Shown here piece after piece: positions 31,379 to 42,699 of a DNA stretch of 64,000 bases; within the stretch, counting starts at the first letter, position 1; each line of letters starts with the position of its first letter. Position numbers and translations under genes: made by a program. This DNA is from Phragmites australis. Lineage: Eukaryota > Streptophyta > Magnoliopsida > Poales > Poaceae. The stretch spans positions 8,434,501 to 8,498,500 of the forward strand of contig NC_084934.1 in NCBI RefSeq assembly GCF_958298935.1, written 5' to 3'. Under the pieces are notes generated by a model. The model had not been told where the DNA came from. It ran no database searches and saw only the letters and a program-made list of their open reading frames with translations.

Positions 31379-34148
31379 TGTCACGTCCCAAAATTTTTAA
31401 TCACGCAATTAAGCATAATCATGCTTTTTAAGCATTATGTTTAATTTTGCATAATTATAATTCAGAATATTAATGCAATTCGTTTGAAATCATTTGGATG
31501 AGAGAAAGAAATCCGGGAGAGAAAAAGATTGAATTCGCAGCGAAAATAGACTCCTTTCTCTAACAAGTGGGCCCCACACCTCACCCACCCTCCAACCACA
31601 CAAGTGGCAGCCCCCCACCTGCCCACTCTCTCTCTCCTCCTCACTCTCCCTCACGTCCCCACCCGAGCTCCCTCTCCCTCTCACTCCCCTCTCAAGCCCT
31701 CTCTCCATTTCTTTCAAAATCCGAGCTCAAGAGAGGGATTGGAGGTAAGCATGTGGTACCATTTCATTCTAGAGCTCATAAGCTACTCATCCATCAAATT
31801 TATTTTCGAATTCCTAGAGGATTTGAGTCGTTCTTGGCTCATTTTGGTGTTTAAGGTGAAAACGAGAAGAACACCGGAATTCTTCGTTTCCCAAGCATTT
31901 CCTCCACTTCCCGATGATCACCCAGCTCCACAAGCATTTTGAGTAAGTCTCTTAGGCTCCCCATGGCAAGAATTTATAGTTTGGTTGGTTGATTTCGAGT
32001 TTTAGCAAAGTTCATGAGTTTTTAAGGTTTTAAACCAAAATGAGAATTTAGATGAGATTTGATTTAGGAATTGAGTTGCTAGGTGGTTAACTAAGTTCTA
32101 GACTCTCTGAACTCTCCCAAACATACCCCCTTTAGAGTGGAAAAGATTGCAAATCGATTTGGCAAAGTTTTTCCTCAAATAGGAGCAGTTCTGGAAAGTC
32201 CGGAACCTCCGGAAAATTGTCCGGAGGTTCCGCAGTCTGGAACCTCCACAAAAAAGTGCGGATAGTCCGCCAAAGTGTGGAGGTTCCGCATAAAAGTGTG
32301 GAGGGTCCGTAGTTACTATTTATCAGGCGCGTTGAGGCTTGTAAAATTCATAATTAATTCATCCGAACTCCAAATGACGTGAGACCAGTTGCGTTAGCTT
32401 CGTATGAGTGTGAACTATATGTTAAAAATGTTGGAACTCCAGAAAATATTTTTGAGAATTAGTGAGTTAATTAAATATGTTTCAACTTGTTTAGGCCATG
32501 GTTAGTTGTTGCCATGTCCTAAAATTATGAAACCACTTGTTTTAGCCTTGTATTAACATGCTCTACACATTAAAAATACTATGAGCCATGAGATGAGTGC
32601 TTGAATTCCGTTGGTTAATGAAATACACGCTGAGGTTTAATGAGTCATTGAAATGGTTTCAATCTTTAATGCGTAATTAATTGAATCTAAACCCCTTATA
32701 TAGTGTATGACCATGTTTAGGTAGAGTGTGTCTAGTGTTCAAGTTGAATTGATCAACGAATTGGCGAAAACACATTTCTTGTCAATGTCCGGAGTGTCCG
32801 GAAAAATGTCCGGAAGGTCCGGAGAAAAGTCCGGATAGTCCGGAGTTTGCCTGAGTTGCGCAATGTCCGGATGTTCCGCATAATTTTGCGGATAGTCCGC
32901 ATATGTCCGGAGGTTCCGGAGATTTCTCCGGAGGTTCCACACTTTCAGTAACTTTTCAAATTGGTTTGAGTCCCAATTTTGTTCTAATTCGCATGTTTGC
33001 ACTTTTAACATGTTTTGCGCATCCTATGGCATGCATTGTTGCATTTCATCCATACTCATGGCATTGCATGCGTTATTCTTTTTAGAGAACGTCGAGCCGG
33101 TGTTCCAGGAGAGCGAAGGAAATTTTGGGCAGCCACCTGAACAACAAGGCAAGCATCTATCATATTGCACCTTTGTTGTATTGAATGAAGTCTAAATATT
33201 GATAAATTATGCTTATGTATATGTTTGCATGTATAGAAAGTCAATATTGGGTTTTGATGGGTAGATCCTATGTTGAATTGCATTGTCTCTACCTTGATGT
33301 ATTGTTGATCCATATCCTTGTAGCCTAGGTTTAATCATGCTAAGGTCTAACTTAAAAGTGATACGAGATGTTTAGCAATGCATAGGTCTTCGGTAGAAGT
33401 CGAGCGGTGGAACGTCCCATCATTCGCGAGCTATAGGTTAAATTATTTTCACAATGGTTACCGTGTTGGGTTGTTGGTGTTGGTTGGTCGAGTGGTGAGT
33501 ATGAGACGAGATGTGGGTGGTTCTAGGATGGTGTTTTGTCTTGCCCGGATGTGGAGTTACCCTGGGTAGGTCGGTAGAGGAAAATCGGACACCGTAGGCC
33601 GCTTGCATTGTTTAAGGCCGATCGTCGGGGTAGTTGGCTTTAGCACTTACCTTACTCACCATATGCCGATCTAATGGTAAGGCGAGCCGAATACCTTCGC
33701 AGCTGTGGCTTTGTGGGCGTGAACATCGACGGTGTGAGCGGGTGGGCTTCTAAGCGGTACTAGTTTGCTCCGGGAGTAGTTCTAGTATCACCGCGTCGAG
33801 CGATGCATGCCCCACACGGTTGGGGCTGGTTGGGAAAGGTTGTCACGAGTACCCCTTGTGTGCACTTTGGCCGGTGGCACAAGCCGAATGGTCCTCGTGT
33901 CGTGTGGGTCCAGGAGTATCCCCATGCAGTGTGTATAAACAGTTCAAACTGCCGCGCTCTCGGTCATGAGCATGCTATTGTTTCATTTGCACCCGGTCGT
34001 AGAGTTCTCGTGGTTGATTCGGTTATATTGTTCGGATATGTGGCTTGTGGTTCGGATATGTGGGAGGTGGTCGAGATGGCAACCTACCTTCCTCCAGCCC
34101 ACCTCCTCCCCTCGTTACTCTCTCGGGCCGACTCTCCCACGACCTCTC
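31379..34148 (+). repeat. Truncated Gypsy-type LTR with palindrome clusters
   Basis: It begins TGTCACGTCCCAAAATTTTT, an LTR start of the TGTnACnnCC type also used at 51403, 51799 and 59087 (minus). Order: AT-rich head, C/T-rich block (31560-31730), donor-like gaggtaagcatg, two clusters of TCCGGAnnTCCGGA palindromes (32187-32311 and 32787-32941), an acaaggcaagcatc segment like the others' aggcaagtgtcc, and a conserved block at 33923-33975 shared with the 51-62 kb LTRs. The 3' end is missing: it stops at a LINE tail at 34149. No gag or pol follows. It probably inserted into the LINE at 31378. Confidence 0.65.
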
Positions 34149-34900
34149 TTTTTTTTTAAAGGAGAAAGACCTCGGCTTATATTGAAAATCAAATAGAGTT
34201 CAGAACCAGATTAAAAGGAAGCAAAAGAAACAACAGGCTAGGGCACCAGCACAACAGAAGATTACAGGCGCAAACAAAGACCAAAACTAGAACAGCAGCT
34301 GGAAGGGCCAAGGGGCGCCAAACGATCCTAAAACACAAGTAAGAGCAGGGCTCATAGCTCATAGACATCAGACAACAAGCCCTCAGACGGAATGAAGCGG
34401 CCCAGGCAGTCTCTGACCCTCGAAGTGCCATCATCCACCTTGATTCTGTCGTCTCCTTTAAGGAGGGGCCTCCAGTTCTGCCCGAACGATATAGCAATGT
34501 GTAAGATTGTGTGCGGCTTGTTTGGAAACTTCCTCTCGATCGTCATGCTATTCCTGGATCTCCAAATGGCCCACGCTAGACCTGCAAAAAGGAATAACCC
34601 CAACATTTGAGAATCCTTGAGAAAACCCAGGAGCCAACTTGCCCATAAGTCAGCTACCGAGCGAGGAAAGCCAATCCATCCGAAAATCTCCTGCATAGCA
34701 CTCCAAGTGCATTGGGCAATTACACACCCAAAGAAGAAGATATGGTTTACTGTTTCTGAATTCCCGCACAACCCACATCTCTCACTCCCTTTCCAGCCTC
34801 TTTTCTTAAGGGTCGTGGCAGCCAGAAGTCTATCATACAACATTTACCATAAAAAGATTTTGATCTTAAAAAGAATTTTGCATCTCTAGATCTTCTAAGC
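34149..34900 (-). pseudogene. Second LINE, 3' end with zf-RVT region
   Basis: The minus-strand frame 34843-34352 (163 codons) starts MLYDRLLAATTLKKRGWKGS and contains the zf-RVT signature CGLCGNSETVNHIFFFGC, then QCTWSAMQEIFGW and LAWAIWRSRNSM, the usual end of plant LINE ORF2. A T-run at 34149-34157 is the poly(A) end. RT is not present, so it is a 5'-truncated insertion. It differs in sequence from the LINE at 29564-31378 and is a separate insertion. Confidence 0.85.
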
Positions 34901-35447
34901 CTCCCTGCTCGAGACTCCATCAAAGAATAGGAACCTGTATAAGGATTTGGTGCTAAATCTCCTTGATTTTTCCCGAATCAGACCACAGGCCAACATCACC
35001 CGAGCACCCTTCGTCCACCAGCACGCCGGATGTCTTGCCCTTCTCCTCTCTCTCCCTTTCACTGGTGAACCGAGCCCGCACGCTAGTGACTTCTTCTACC
35101 TTCGGCTGACTCCGAGCTACGCACGAGACAGCACTACACCAATCTCCCCGTACAAAATCCGTCGCAGGCAGGGAAGGAGAAGTCACCCAGGAGCTCAATT
35201 CTACCCTTTCACCCAAATCCCCCAATTGAACCGAGTTCAAATGCGTAAGACCGGCAGGAATTGAACTCGCGTCGTACTATTTCCAAACCTGCAACGGAGA
35301 TTGTAGACGAATCCGAGGACGATACAGGTGGAAGCAATCTAGAAGGTTGCTAACGGATTCCGCAAGAACTCCATCGAATCTGAGCCCTGCCTATGTCCGA
35401 TTCAAGTTCAAACATGGAATCGAGCTCGTGATGCCACCAGACTAGCC
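34901..35447. other. Unassigned flank of Copia element
   Basis: C-rich and then mixed sequence. Minus-strand phrases such as cgagttcaattcctgcc look tRNA-like in a 15-base stretch only, with no cloverleaf. No gene is called. It may belong to an older element split by the Copia at 35448. Confidence 0.35.
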
Positions 35448-36207
35448 TGATGGAATATATTTCACATTTAGGTTTAATTTGATCCATAAATAATTCATGA
35501 GTGTAAACTGATAAACTAATATGTTCATATTATTATAGCATAATTCAGTTATATGTATGAAAGCATTATATATGTCTAGATTTACTATACTCAAAATTAA
35601 AAACAGCAGAAAATAAAGTACGGGTAATATGATTTTTACGTACCGGTCCTGTGTTGTGAAGGTTGATAAAGATGCTAGTGGCACCTTATTGACGAATCAA
35701 TTGATCCTGCTGTTAACGCGCCAAATTTATTGATAATGACAGCAGGCGATGCCCAAGCGACTATGAAGATGAGCCGTAGTGAAGAAATTAAGCAGTCGCG
35801 TGGAGCGCTTCCTAAAAATTTTATTCGCCCTCTCTCGGTGCAGGATCTGTAGAGCGAGGGTTTCAGAGACACGCTCTCCCGATTGCCGATGCACGCCGAT
35901 GCCGAGATGAAGTAGACTACAGCGGTAACGCAATAGAAAGAGAAATAGGTCAAACCCTAACTTTTATATAGACTCATGTAATTAGAATGTTCCCAATTTA
36001 AGGATTACTCTGAATTAATAGTCTATTTATTTTTCACCCAATGAGGTAGAGGTCCTTACATATATATAGAAAAACCCTTACATTCATATTCACTAGCAAT
36101 ATGGTACTAATAAATGATGGACCTCATCATAGACCGACTCTCCACAATATGGGTCTTTGAGATTTATTAAGAATTATTATATAGGCTCCGCCCCTATAAT
36201 TCTAACA
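35448..36207 (-). repeat. 3' LTR of Copia element
   Basis: 760 bp. It aligns throughout with 40703-41464; shared phrases include aataattcatgag, tatactcaaaatta, cccaatgaggt and ctataattctaaca. Confidence 0.88.
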
Positions 36208-36765
36208 ATCTCTCACTGGATCTCCAAGTCCTATAGAGAATTACCAATTTCCCACTATTGTTTGGTATACCAGTGTTTCAGTAGAGACTGTTAAGTTGAA
36301 CATCCACCTAGAACATCAAGCTACACTCTTTCATAACTTGAGCAATGGACTACGCCTTGAATTGTAAGTTTTGTGCAAGCAAGTTTCACTTAAAGTCATA
36401 ACTGATACTTGGTTGCCAGTAGGCTACCCTGTGGGTGGAGCATATGAGTTGTACTCCATGGTCTCTTCATGAGTTTACTAGAGATCACCCAAGTCTTGTA
36501 GATTCTGACTAACAATCAGACTCATATAGGTGTGTTCTTTCAAAAATGACCTGTAGGTTAGCATCTTCACTGCTTAAAAGCCAACAGAACACATTAAAAA
36601 GACAATAGCTAACCTACCTTACATATCTCTGAGAGTATTGCATCTTCACTCGAGTGGATAAAAAACAAAGGTACTCTCCTCCAATTAGACCAATAACTTG
36701 TTCTTCCTAGGTCCTAATTCATGGGATCTCCGATCACATAGGTTGGGTTACCACTATAATATAAC
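36208..36765 (-). other. Copia 3' untranslated region
   Basis: Non-coding sequence between the end of RNase H and the 3' LTR. In minus orientation the bases next to the LTR are gatccagtgagagat, a weak polypurine tract. Confidence 0.6.
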
Positions 36766-39700
36766 TCACATGGGTCTCAAACCCATCTCCTTTGATGCAT
36801 TATCTATCACATTCCATGATAGTCCCTTTGTAAAGGGATCTACTACGTTCGTAACTATTTGGATATAATCCAAGGTTATCACTCCGGAGTTTCTCAATTT
36901 CCTGACAGACTTCAATTGTCTTTTTACGTACCTTGTGGACTTATCATTATCCTTAGAATTGTTCACTTTGATAATAACCATCTGATTATCACAGTTCATA
37001 AGGATAGCCGATACTAGTTTCTTAACCACAGGCAAGTCCATCAATAACTTATGCAGCCATTCTACCTCAACAGTGGCTATATCCAACGTAGTGAGTTCTG
37101 CTTCTATAGTTGACCTCATCAAGATGGTCTGTTTGCAAGACCTCCATGAGACAGCAGCACCACCTAAAGTGAATACATATCCACTTATAGCATAAATCTC
37201 ACCAGCATCAGATATCCAGTTTGAATCACTATAACCCTCTAGGACAGATGGATACCCAGAATAGTGCAGACCATAACTTACAGTACCAAGCAAATACCGC
37301 ATGACACGATCAAGCGCACGTCAATGTTCGTCGCCTGGGTTAGAAGTAAACCAGCTCAATTTGCTCATAGCAAATGAGATATCAAGTCTTGTAGCACTAG
37401 TTAAGTACATGAGTGATCCAATAATCTGAGAGTATCTCAGTTGGTCCATGCCACTTTTCTTATTCTTTTGAAGTATCACACTGGGATCATAAGGTGTTGG
37501 AGAAGATTGACTTGCTGTCTTGGTAGCCAAAGCGGCTCAAGACCTTCTCAACATAATGAGATTGTGTAAGAGTAATCGCATTATCTTCTTTGATTAACTT
37601 GATGTTTAAGATTACATCAGTCTTATCCAGATCTTTCATATCAAAGCTTTGAGATAAGAAAGACTTGACCTCATTAACCACGTCAAGGTTTGTCCCAAAT
37701 ATCAATATATCATCAACATACAAGCACAATATAACTCCCTCACCTCCACTATGGTGATAGTACACACATTTATCTACCTCATTGATAAAAAGCCTGCAGA
37801 TACTAAAGTTCTATCAAACTTCTCATACCATTGCTTAGGAGCTTGTTTAAGACCATATAAGGACTTCAACAACTTACACACCATGCCTTCTTGTCCTTTT
37901 ACTATAAAACTATCAGGCTATTCCATATAAATTTCCTCGTCCAACTCTTCATTAAGGAAAATTATCTTAATTTCCATCTAATGAACGATAAGACCATATG
38001 TGGTAGCTAAGGAAAGTAGCACTCGGATAGTAGTCAATCTTGCAACAGGTGAATAAGTGTCAAAGAAGTCTTCGTCTTCCTTTTGGGTATGACCCTTGGC
38101 CACAAGTCGAGTCTTGTACTTTTTAATAGTACCGTCGAGCCTAAGCTTCTTCTTAAACACTCACTTGCAGCCCATAAGTTTGCAACCATAGGGTCATTCT
38201 GTAACCTCCTAAGTCTCGTTTGCGAGGATGGAATCTATTTCGCTCCGAACATCGTTCTTCCAGTAGTCTGCATCTAGAGATGCAAACGCTTCAGAAATAG
38301 ACTTGGGAGTGTCATCCACAAGGTACAATGAAATCATCACTAAAAGACTTTGCAGTCCTTTGTCTCTTACTCCTCTGAGTAGTATCAGTGTCATCCTCCT
38401 TAGGATCTTGCTCATGTGTTTGTTCAATAATCTCAAGAGGTGAAGTGGGTTCAAGAATTATCTTAGAAGATAGTCTATACATGCTATGTAAATCTTTCAT
38501 AGGAAATATGTACTCAAATAATATTGCATTACGAGACTATCATTGTATCGACATGCACGTTAGGTACCTCAGATTTAACCACTAAAAATCTATAAGTAAT
38601 GCTCCGATGAGCATATCCTAGGAAGACACAATCTACTAATTTAGGTCCGAGCTTACGCTTTTTAGTTATTGGTACATTGACTTTCACCAAGCATCCCTAA
38701 GTGCGCAAATAAAAAAGTGATGACTTTCTCCCTTCCCATTCTTCATATGGGGATTTTTTTCTTATCCTTGAGAGGAACTATGTTCAGGACATGACAAGAA
38801 GTCAATAGGGTCTCCTCCACTATGCCTTAGATAATTCTACAATGTCTAACAAGGCATTAACCAAGTCAGTCAGTGTGCGGTTCTTTCTTTTGGCAGCCCC
38901 GTTTGATTGAGGTGCATAGGGAGGCGTGTTCTCATGAATAATCCTATGTTTCTCATAGAATAAGTCGAAGTCACTAGAGAAATACTCTCCACCACAATTT
39001 GATCTAATTATTTTGATCTTTCTCTCTAGTTGATTCTCAACTTCTGCTTTATAGATTTTAAAGTGATCTAGAGCCTTATCTTTTCGTTTTCAACAAGTAT
39101 ACAAAGCAAAATCTAGTCACATCATCAATTAACATCATGAAGTACTTTTCACCATTTGTCAACACACTATTTATTTCACACAGATCTGAATGTATGAGTT
39201 CTAGAGGTGCCAAATTTCTCTCCTCAGTTGCCTTGTGACGATTATGAGGTTTTTTTTATTGCACACAACTATGACACTTAGAACCTTTGACTATAAAAAA
39301 ATTCAGAATTAAACTCACGCTGGAATGTCGAGTCATAGAACAAAAATTTAAATGACATAACCGCAAATGCCAAACACTAGCATCATCATTAACATTGCCA
39401 CAAATATGGTTTATAGACTTATTGCTGAAATCAAAAAGGAAAAAATGGAATAAGTCTCTGCACTCATAGCCTTTACCAATAATTTATCCATGCTTTGACA
39501 CCACTACTTTATTGGACCTAAACACCACCTTAAACCCGTCTCTACAGAGAAGGGAGTCGCTAACTAGATTCTTATTCATTGTAGGGACATGCTGTACGTT
39601 CCTCAGCTGCACGATCTTTTCCAAAGTAAACTTCAGATCGACCGTGCCAACACCACAAATAGAAGCATGTGACCCATTCCCTACTAGGATGGAGGAATCC

Positions 39701-40690
39701 TGGGCGACCTGATAAGAAAAGAACATTGAGATATCAGCACACACGTGAACATTGGTCCCTGTATCAATCCACTAATTAGTAGATTGAAATACTAAAAACA
39801 CTGAAGGTAAATTTCCATACCTTGCAGCTTCGTTTCTAGCTTTGTCAATGGTCACCACATTAGCACTATTTGAGTTCTGCTTTTATGGAGCCTTTCTTCC
39901 CTTTTGGTCTGGACAATTCTTGGCGAAATGTCCAATCTCACCATGCACAAAGCAAGGTAGTTTTGCTGTGTTCATCTTCTTCTTCTTGAAGGTGGTAGTT
40001 TTTTTTGGCTTATTATCTTTCCCTTTGTTCTTGTTGTGGAAGGGCTTTTGCACCATATTAGTGTTAGTCTATCCCTCGTTTCCTTTTAGACTCACATCCT
40101 TAGCTCGAGCTTTCTCCTTAATATCAAGAAACACGATCAAACTCTCAACAATAATCTCTTGTCTCTTGTGCTTTAAGTAGTGGCAAAGTTTCTTCACGAA
40201 GGAGGTAACTTGGCAACGATGCCTCCAGCCACAGACTTGCCGGGTACATTGATCTTGAGGAGTTTGAGTTCCTTCACGATGCACTGACCTCATGAGCCTA
40301 CTCAACTACAAAGCGATTTTCAACCATCTTGTAGTCATGATATTACTCCATGATATACATTTTACTTCCTGCATCTGATACACCGAATTTAGCATTCAAT
40401 GGTATCCCACAGCTCCTTCACACTTTTTATGTGCATGTACACATTACAAAGATGGTCACCAAGAATGCTAAGAATGCATCCTACAAAGAGTGTATTGGCA
40501 CCCGTGAACGCATTTTCCTGCTCAGCAGTAAAGATTCCTTCCGACTTGCCATTATCCACCCAGAAGATATTCATAGCCGTCAGCTACAGAGTGATCTTGA
40601 CATATCATTATTAAAGTGCACACCAGAAAACTTGTCTGGCCTCAGTGCATCAACTAATCCAGCCATTGATAAACCTAAGTGCCTACAATA
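36766..40690 (-). pseudogene. Copia gag-pol, many lesions
   Basis: Read right to left on the minus strand. Gag lies near 40690-40389: it opens in another frame with MAGLVDALRP and includes MNIFWVDNGKSEGIF. A protease-region segment at 39744-39484 has SSILVGNGSHASICGVGTVD and VQHVPTMNKNLVSDSLLC; the Asp-Ser-Gly active site is not evident. Integrase remnants span 39240-38580. RT starts at 38160-37978 (LDGTIKKYKTRLVAKGHTQK), and 37765-37487 contains an intact YVDD (LCLYVDDILIFG). RNase H lies at 37302-36766, with SDSNWISDAGEIYAISGYVF and a final DPFTKGL. Stops and frameshifts separate every block, so nothing here is expressed as a working polyprotein. Confidence 0.88.
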
Positions 40691-40702
40691 AGATTTTTGG
40701 AT

Positions 40703-41464
40703 TGATAGAATATATGCCACTTTTAGGTTTATTTAATCCATAAATAATTCATGAGCATAAACTGATAAACTAACATGTTCATATTACCAGAGTATAATCT
40801 AGTCATGTGTATGAAAGCACTACATATGCCTAGATCTACTATACTCAAAATTAGGAACCACGGGAAATAAAGTATGAATAACATGGTTTTTACGTACTAG
40901 TCCCGCGTTGTAGAGGTTGCTGAAGATGCTGGTTGCACTGTGTTGACGGCATGATCGATCCTGCTGATGATGCACCAAATTTGTTGGTGATGACAGCGGG
41001 TGACACCCAAGCGACCAGGAAGATGAGTCGTGGTGAAGAAATTGAGCAGTCGCATGGAGTGTTTTCCAAAAACCTTATTCGCTCTCTCCCGGTGCAGGAT
41101 CTCAAGAGCGAGGGTTTCGGAGACTTGCTCTCCCGATTGTCGGTGCACATTGACAACAGGATGGAGTAGACTATAGTGGCATAGCAACAGAAAGAGAAAG
41201 AGGCAAAACCCAAGCTCTCATACAAACTCACATAATAAGAGTGTTCCCAATTTAAAGGATACTCTCAATTAGCAGTCTATTTATTTTTCACCCAATGAGG
41301 TGGGATCCTTGCATATATATAGGGAGAAAATCCCCTACCTCCACCTCCATTAGCAATATGGTACTAATAGAGGCTGGATCTCATCATAGGCCGCCTCTCT
41401 ACAATATAGACCTTTGAGATTGATTGAGAATTATTATACAGGCTCCACCCCTATAATTCTAACA
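40703..41464 (-). repeat. 5' LTR of Copia element
   Basis: 762 bp, pair of 35448-36207. In minus orientation gag follows directly after its end. A PBS matching initiator Met tRNA is not preserved. Confidence 0.87.
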
Positions 41465-41989
41465 CAAACTCTACAGAACCCTAACCGAAAACTCATCACG
41501 ACTTCCCCCTCGTCGCGGCCTTTAAATAGTGGCCTAGACCTTCACCCCGAACCACCACGCCTTTGCCCTCCACATTTAGTGCTCTATTCATGGAGCTTAG
41601 AAGCTTTTGGCATCGTGCATTGTCATTAACCCAAAGGGAACTACCTCATCACCCAGATCTTGCCGAGTCAAGTTTGAGAGAACCTCTGACCATTTTTCGC
41701 TGCTTGCCGGAGAGGTGAGTCCACTGTGACATGGTTTTTGATGAGCTCTAGCCAAGCCTTAATATGACGAAGGCTATCCTCGATCAAAGGGGATGATGAC
41801 TCATTAAACGCCCACTAGTGGTGAGGGGCTAGACTCAAGGTCGCAAATTCCTAGCCACCGAGAAATCATCGCCAAAATGTGGACCTTCTCGGTCATGGCC
41901 GGCATCAAGGAAACTTGGGGCCTTCGGAGGAACAAAATCTCTTTGGTCTTGGAGTGCATTGAGCAGGCCTCCGGGAACTTGTGGTAGAA

Positions 41990-42580
41990 CAAGTAGTCTA
42001 TCCAATTGGTGCTCCATTGGTTCTGGTAGGCCTTTGTTGGAAGCTCCAGCGTTCTGTAGGGAATGGATGAGATGCTGCAAAAGGGAACAAAGGAGATGCT
42101 ACCAAAGGAGGCGACGTGGTCGAGTCTGTTAATCTCTAGCAGCTTCGGTTGGCAGTGGGCATAGTGCAGGGCAGCGAATGTGCCCGAGCCGGGGGTTACC
42201 CTTTTGGCCCTCGAGGCCTAGACGAAGGCGGCGAGGTGGACGATGATGTTCGGAGTCAACTACTGGATCTCCAAGTTGTACCGCTCTAGCACGCCATCGA
42301 GGAACTTTGTCCAGGGAAATCATAGCACGACTGTGAAGAACTTGACAAAGACCACCACCTTGTCATCGTTCGAAGTGGGCCTCGACGATCCGAGAGCTAG
42401 CACCCAGGCGTTGTCGAGTTGTTGAAGCCAACCGCGCTTTACAAGCTGAGCATGAGTTTCCTCAGTAAACTTCGAGGGCTTAAAGAAAGGAGTCGAAGAG
42501 TGCTTGTCGTTGGCCCGCTGAATACTCGCTCTCGACATCGCTTTGGGAAGAAGAGATCGTCGCTCCAAAGGTGTTGTCAA
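41990..42580 (-). pseudogene. Gypsy-type transposon N-terminal protein fragment
   Basis: The minus-strand frame 42580-42320 starts MTTPLERRSL and continues in a shifted frame with FPWTKFLDGVLERYNLEI, LTPNIIVHLAAFV and AALHYAHCQPKLLEIN. This pattern is the 'putative gypsy type transposon' domain (PF04195) found near the 5' end of many large grass retroelements. At least one frameshift (near 42320) and one stop are present. A TATAAATA on the minus strand (42686-42679) lies about 100 bp upstream of the ATG, suggesting the element's own promoter. Confidence 0.6.
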
Positions 42581-42646
42581 GAGCCCAATGAAGGTATGGA
42601 GGAGTGCAAGAGAGTGAGCGAGAGGAAGAATGAGTGAGTTACCATC

Positions 42647-42670
42647 GGGGGTGGGGGGTGGGGGGAGGGG
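42647..42670 (+). other. G-quadruplex-forming tract
   Basis: Four G runs (5, 6, 6-7 and 4 G) separated by single T, T and A on the plus strand. It sits between the minus-strand TATA box at 42679-42686 and the minus-strand ATG at 42580, where the transcript start is expected. A second homopolymer of 13 G lies at 42949-42961. Confidence 0.75.
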
Positions 42671-42699
42671 TGAAGCTCTATTTATACTGACCCCACCCG

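Larger units (their letters stand above)
35448..41464 (-). mobile_element. Decayed Ty1/Copia retrotransposon
   Basis: Two matching LTRs, 35448-36207 (3' LTR) and 40703-41464 (5' LTR), in minus orientation beginning TGTTAGAATTATAGGGG and ending ATATATTCCATCA. They enclose gag, protease, integrase, RT and RNase H remnants in the right order on the minus strand. All frames are interrupted. The LTR copies differ at many positions, including numerous C/T and G/A differences, as expected for an old methylated copy. The outer flanks do not share a 5-bp duplication (TAGCC versus CAAAC). Confidence 0.9.

Noticed and set aside
34947..35264. 105-codon plus-strand frame
   Set aside because: No motif, composition-driven, adjacent to LINE debris.
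35235..35275. tRNA-like T-arm phrase (cgagttcaattcctgcc, minus)
   Set aside because: No acceptor stem, D-arm or anticodon arm could be folded around it.
35443..41469. Target duplication for the Copia element
   Set aside because: Flanking five bases (TAGCC and CAAAC) do not match; either drifted or lost through recombination, so none is claimed.
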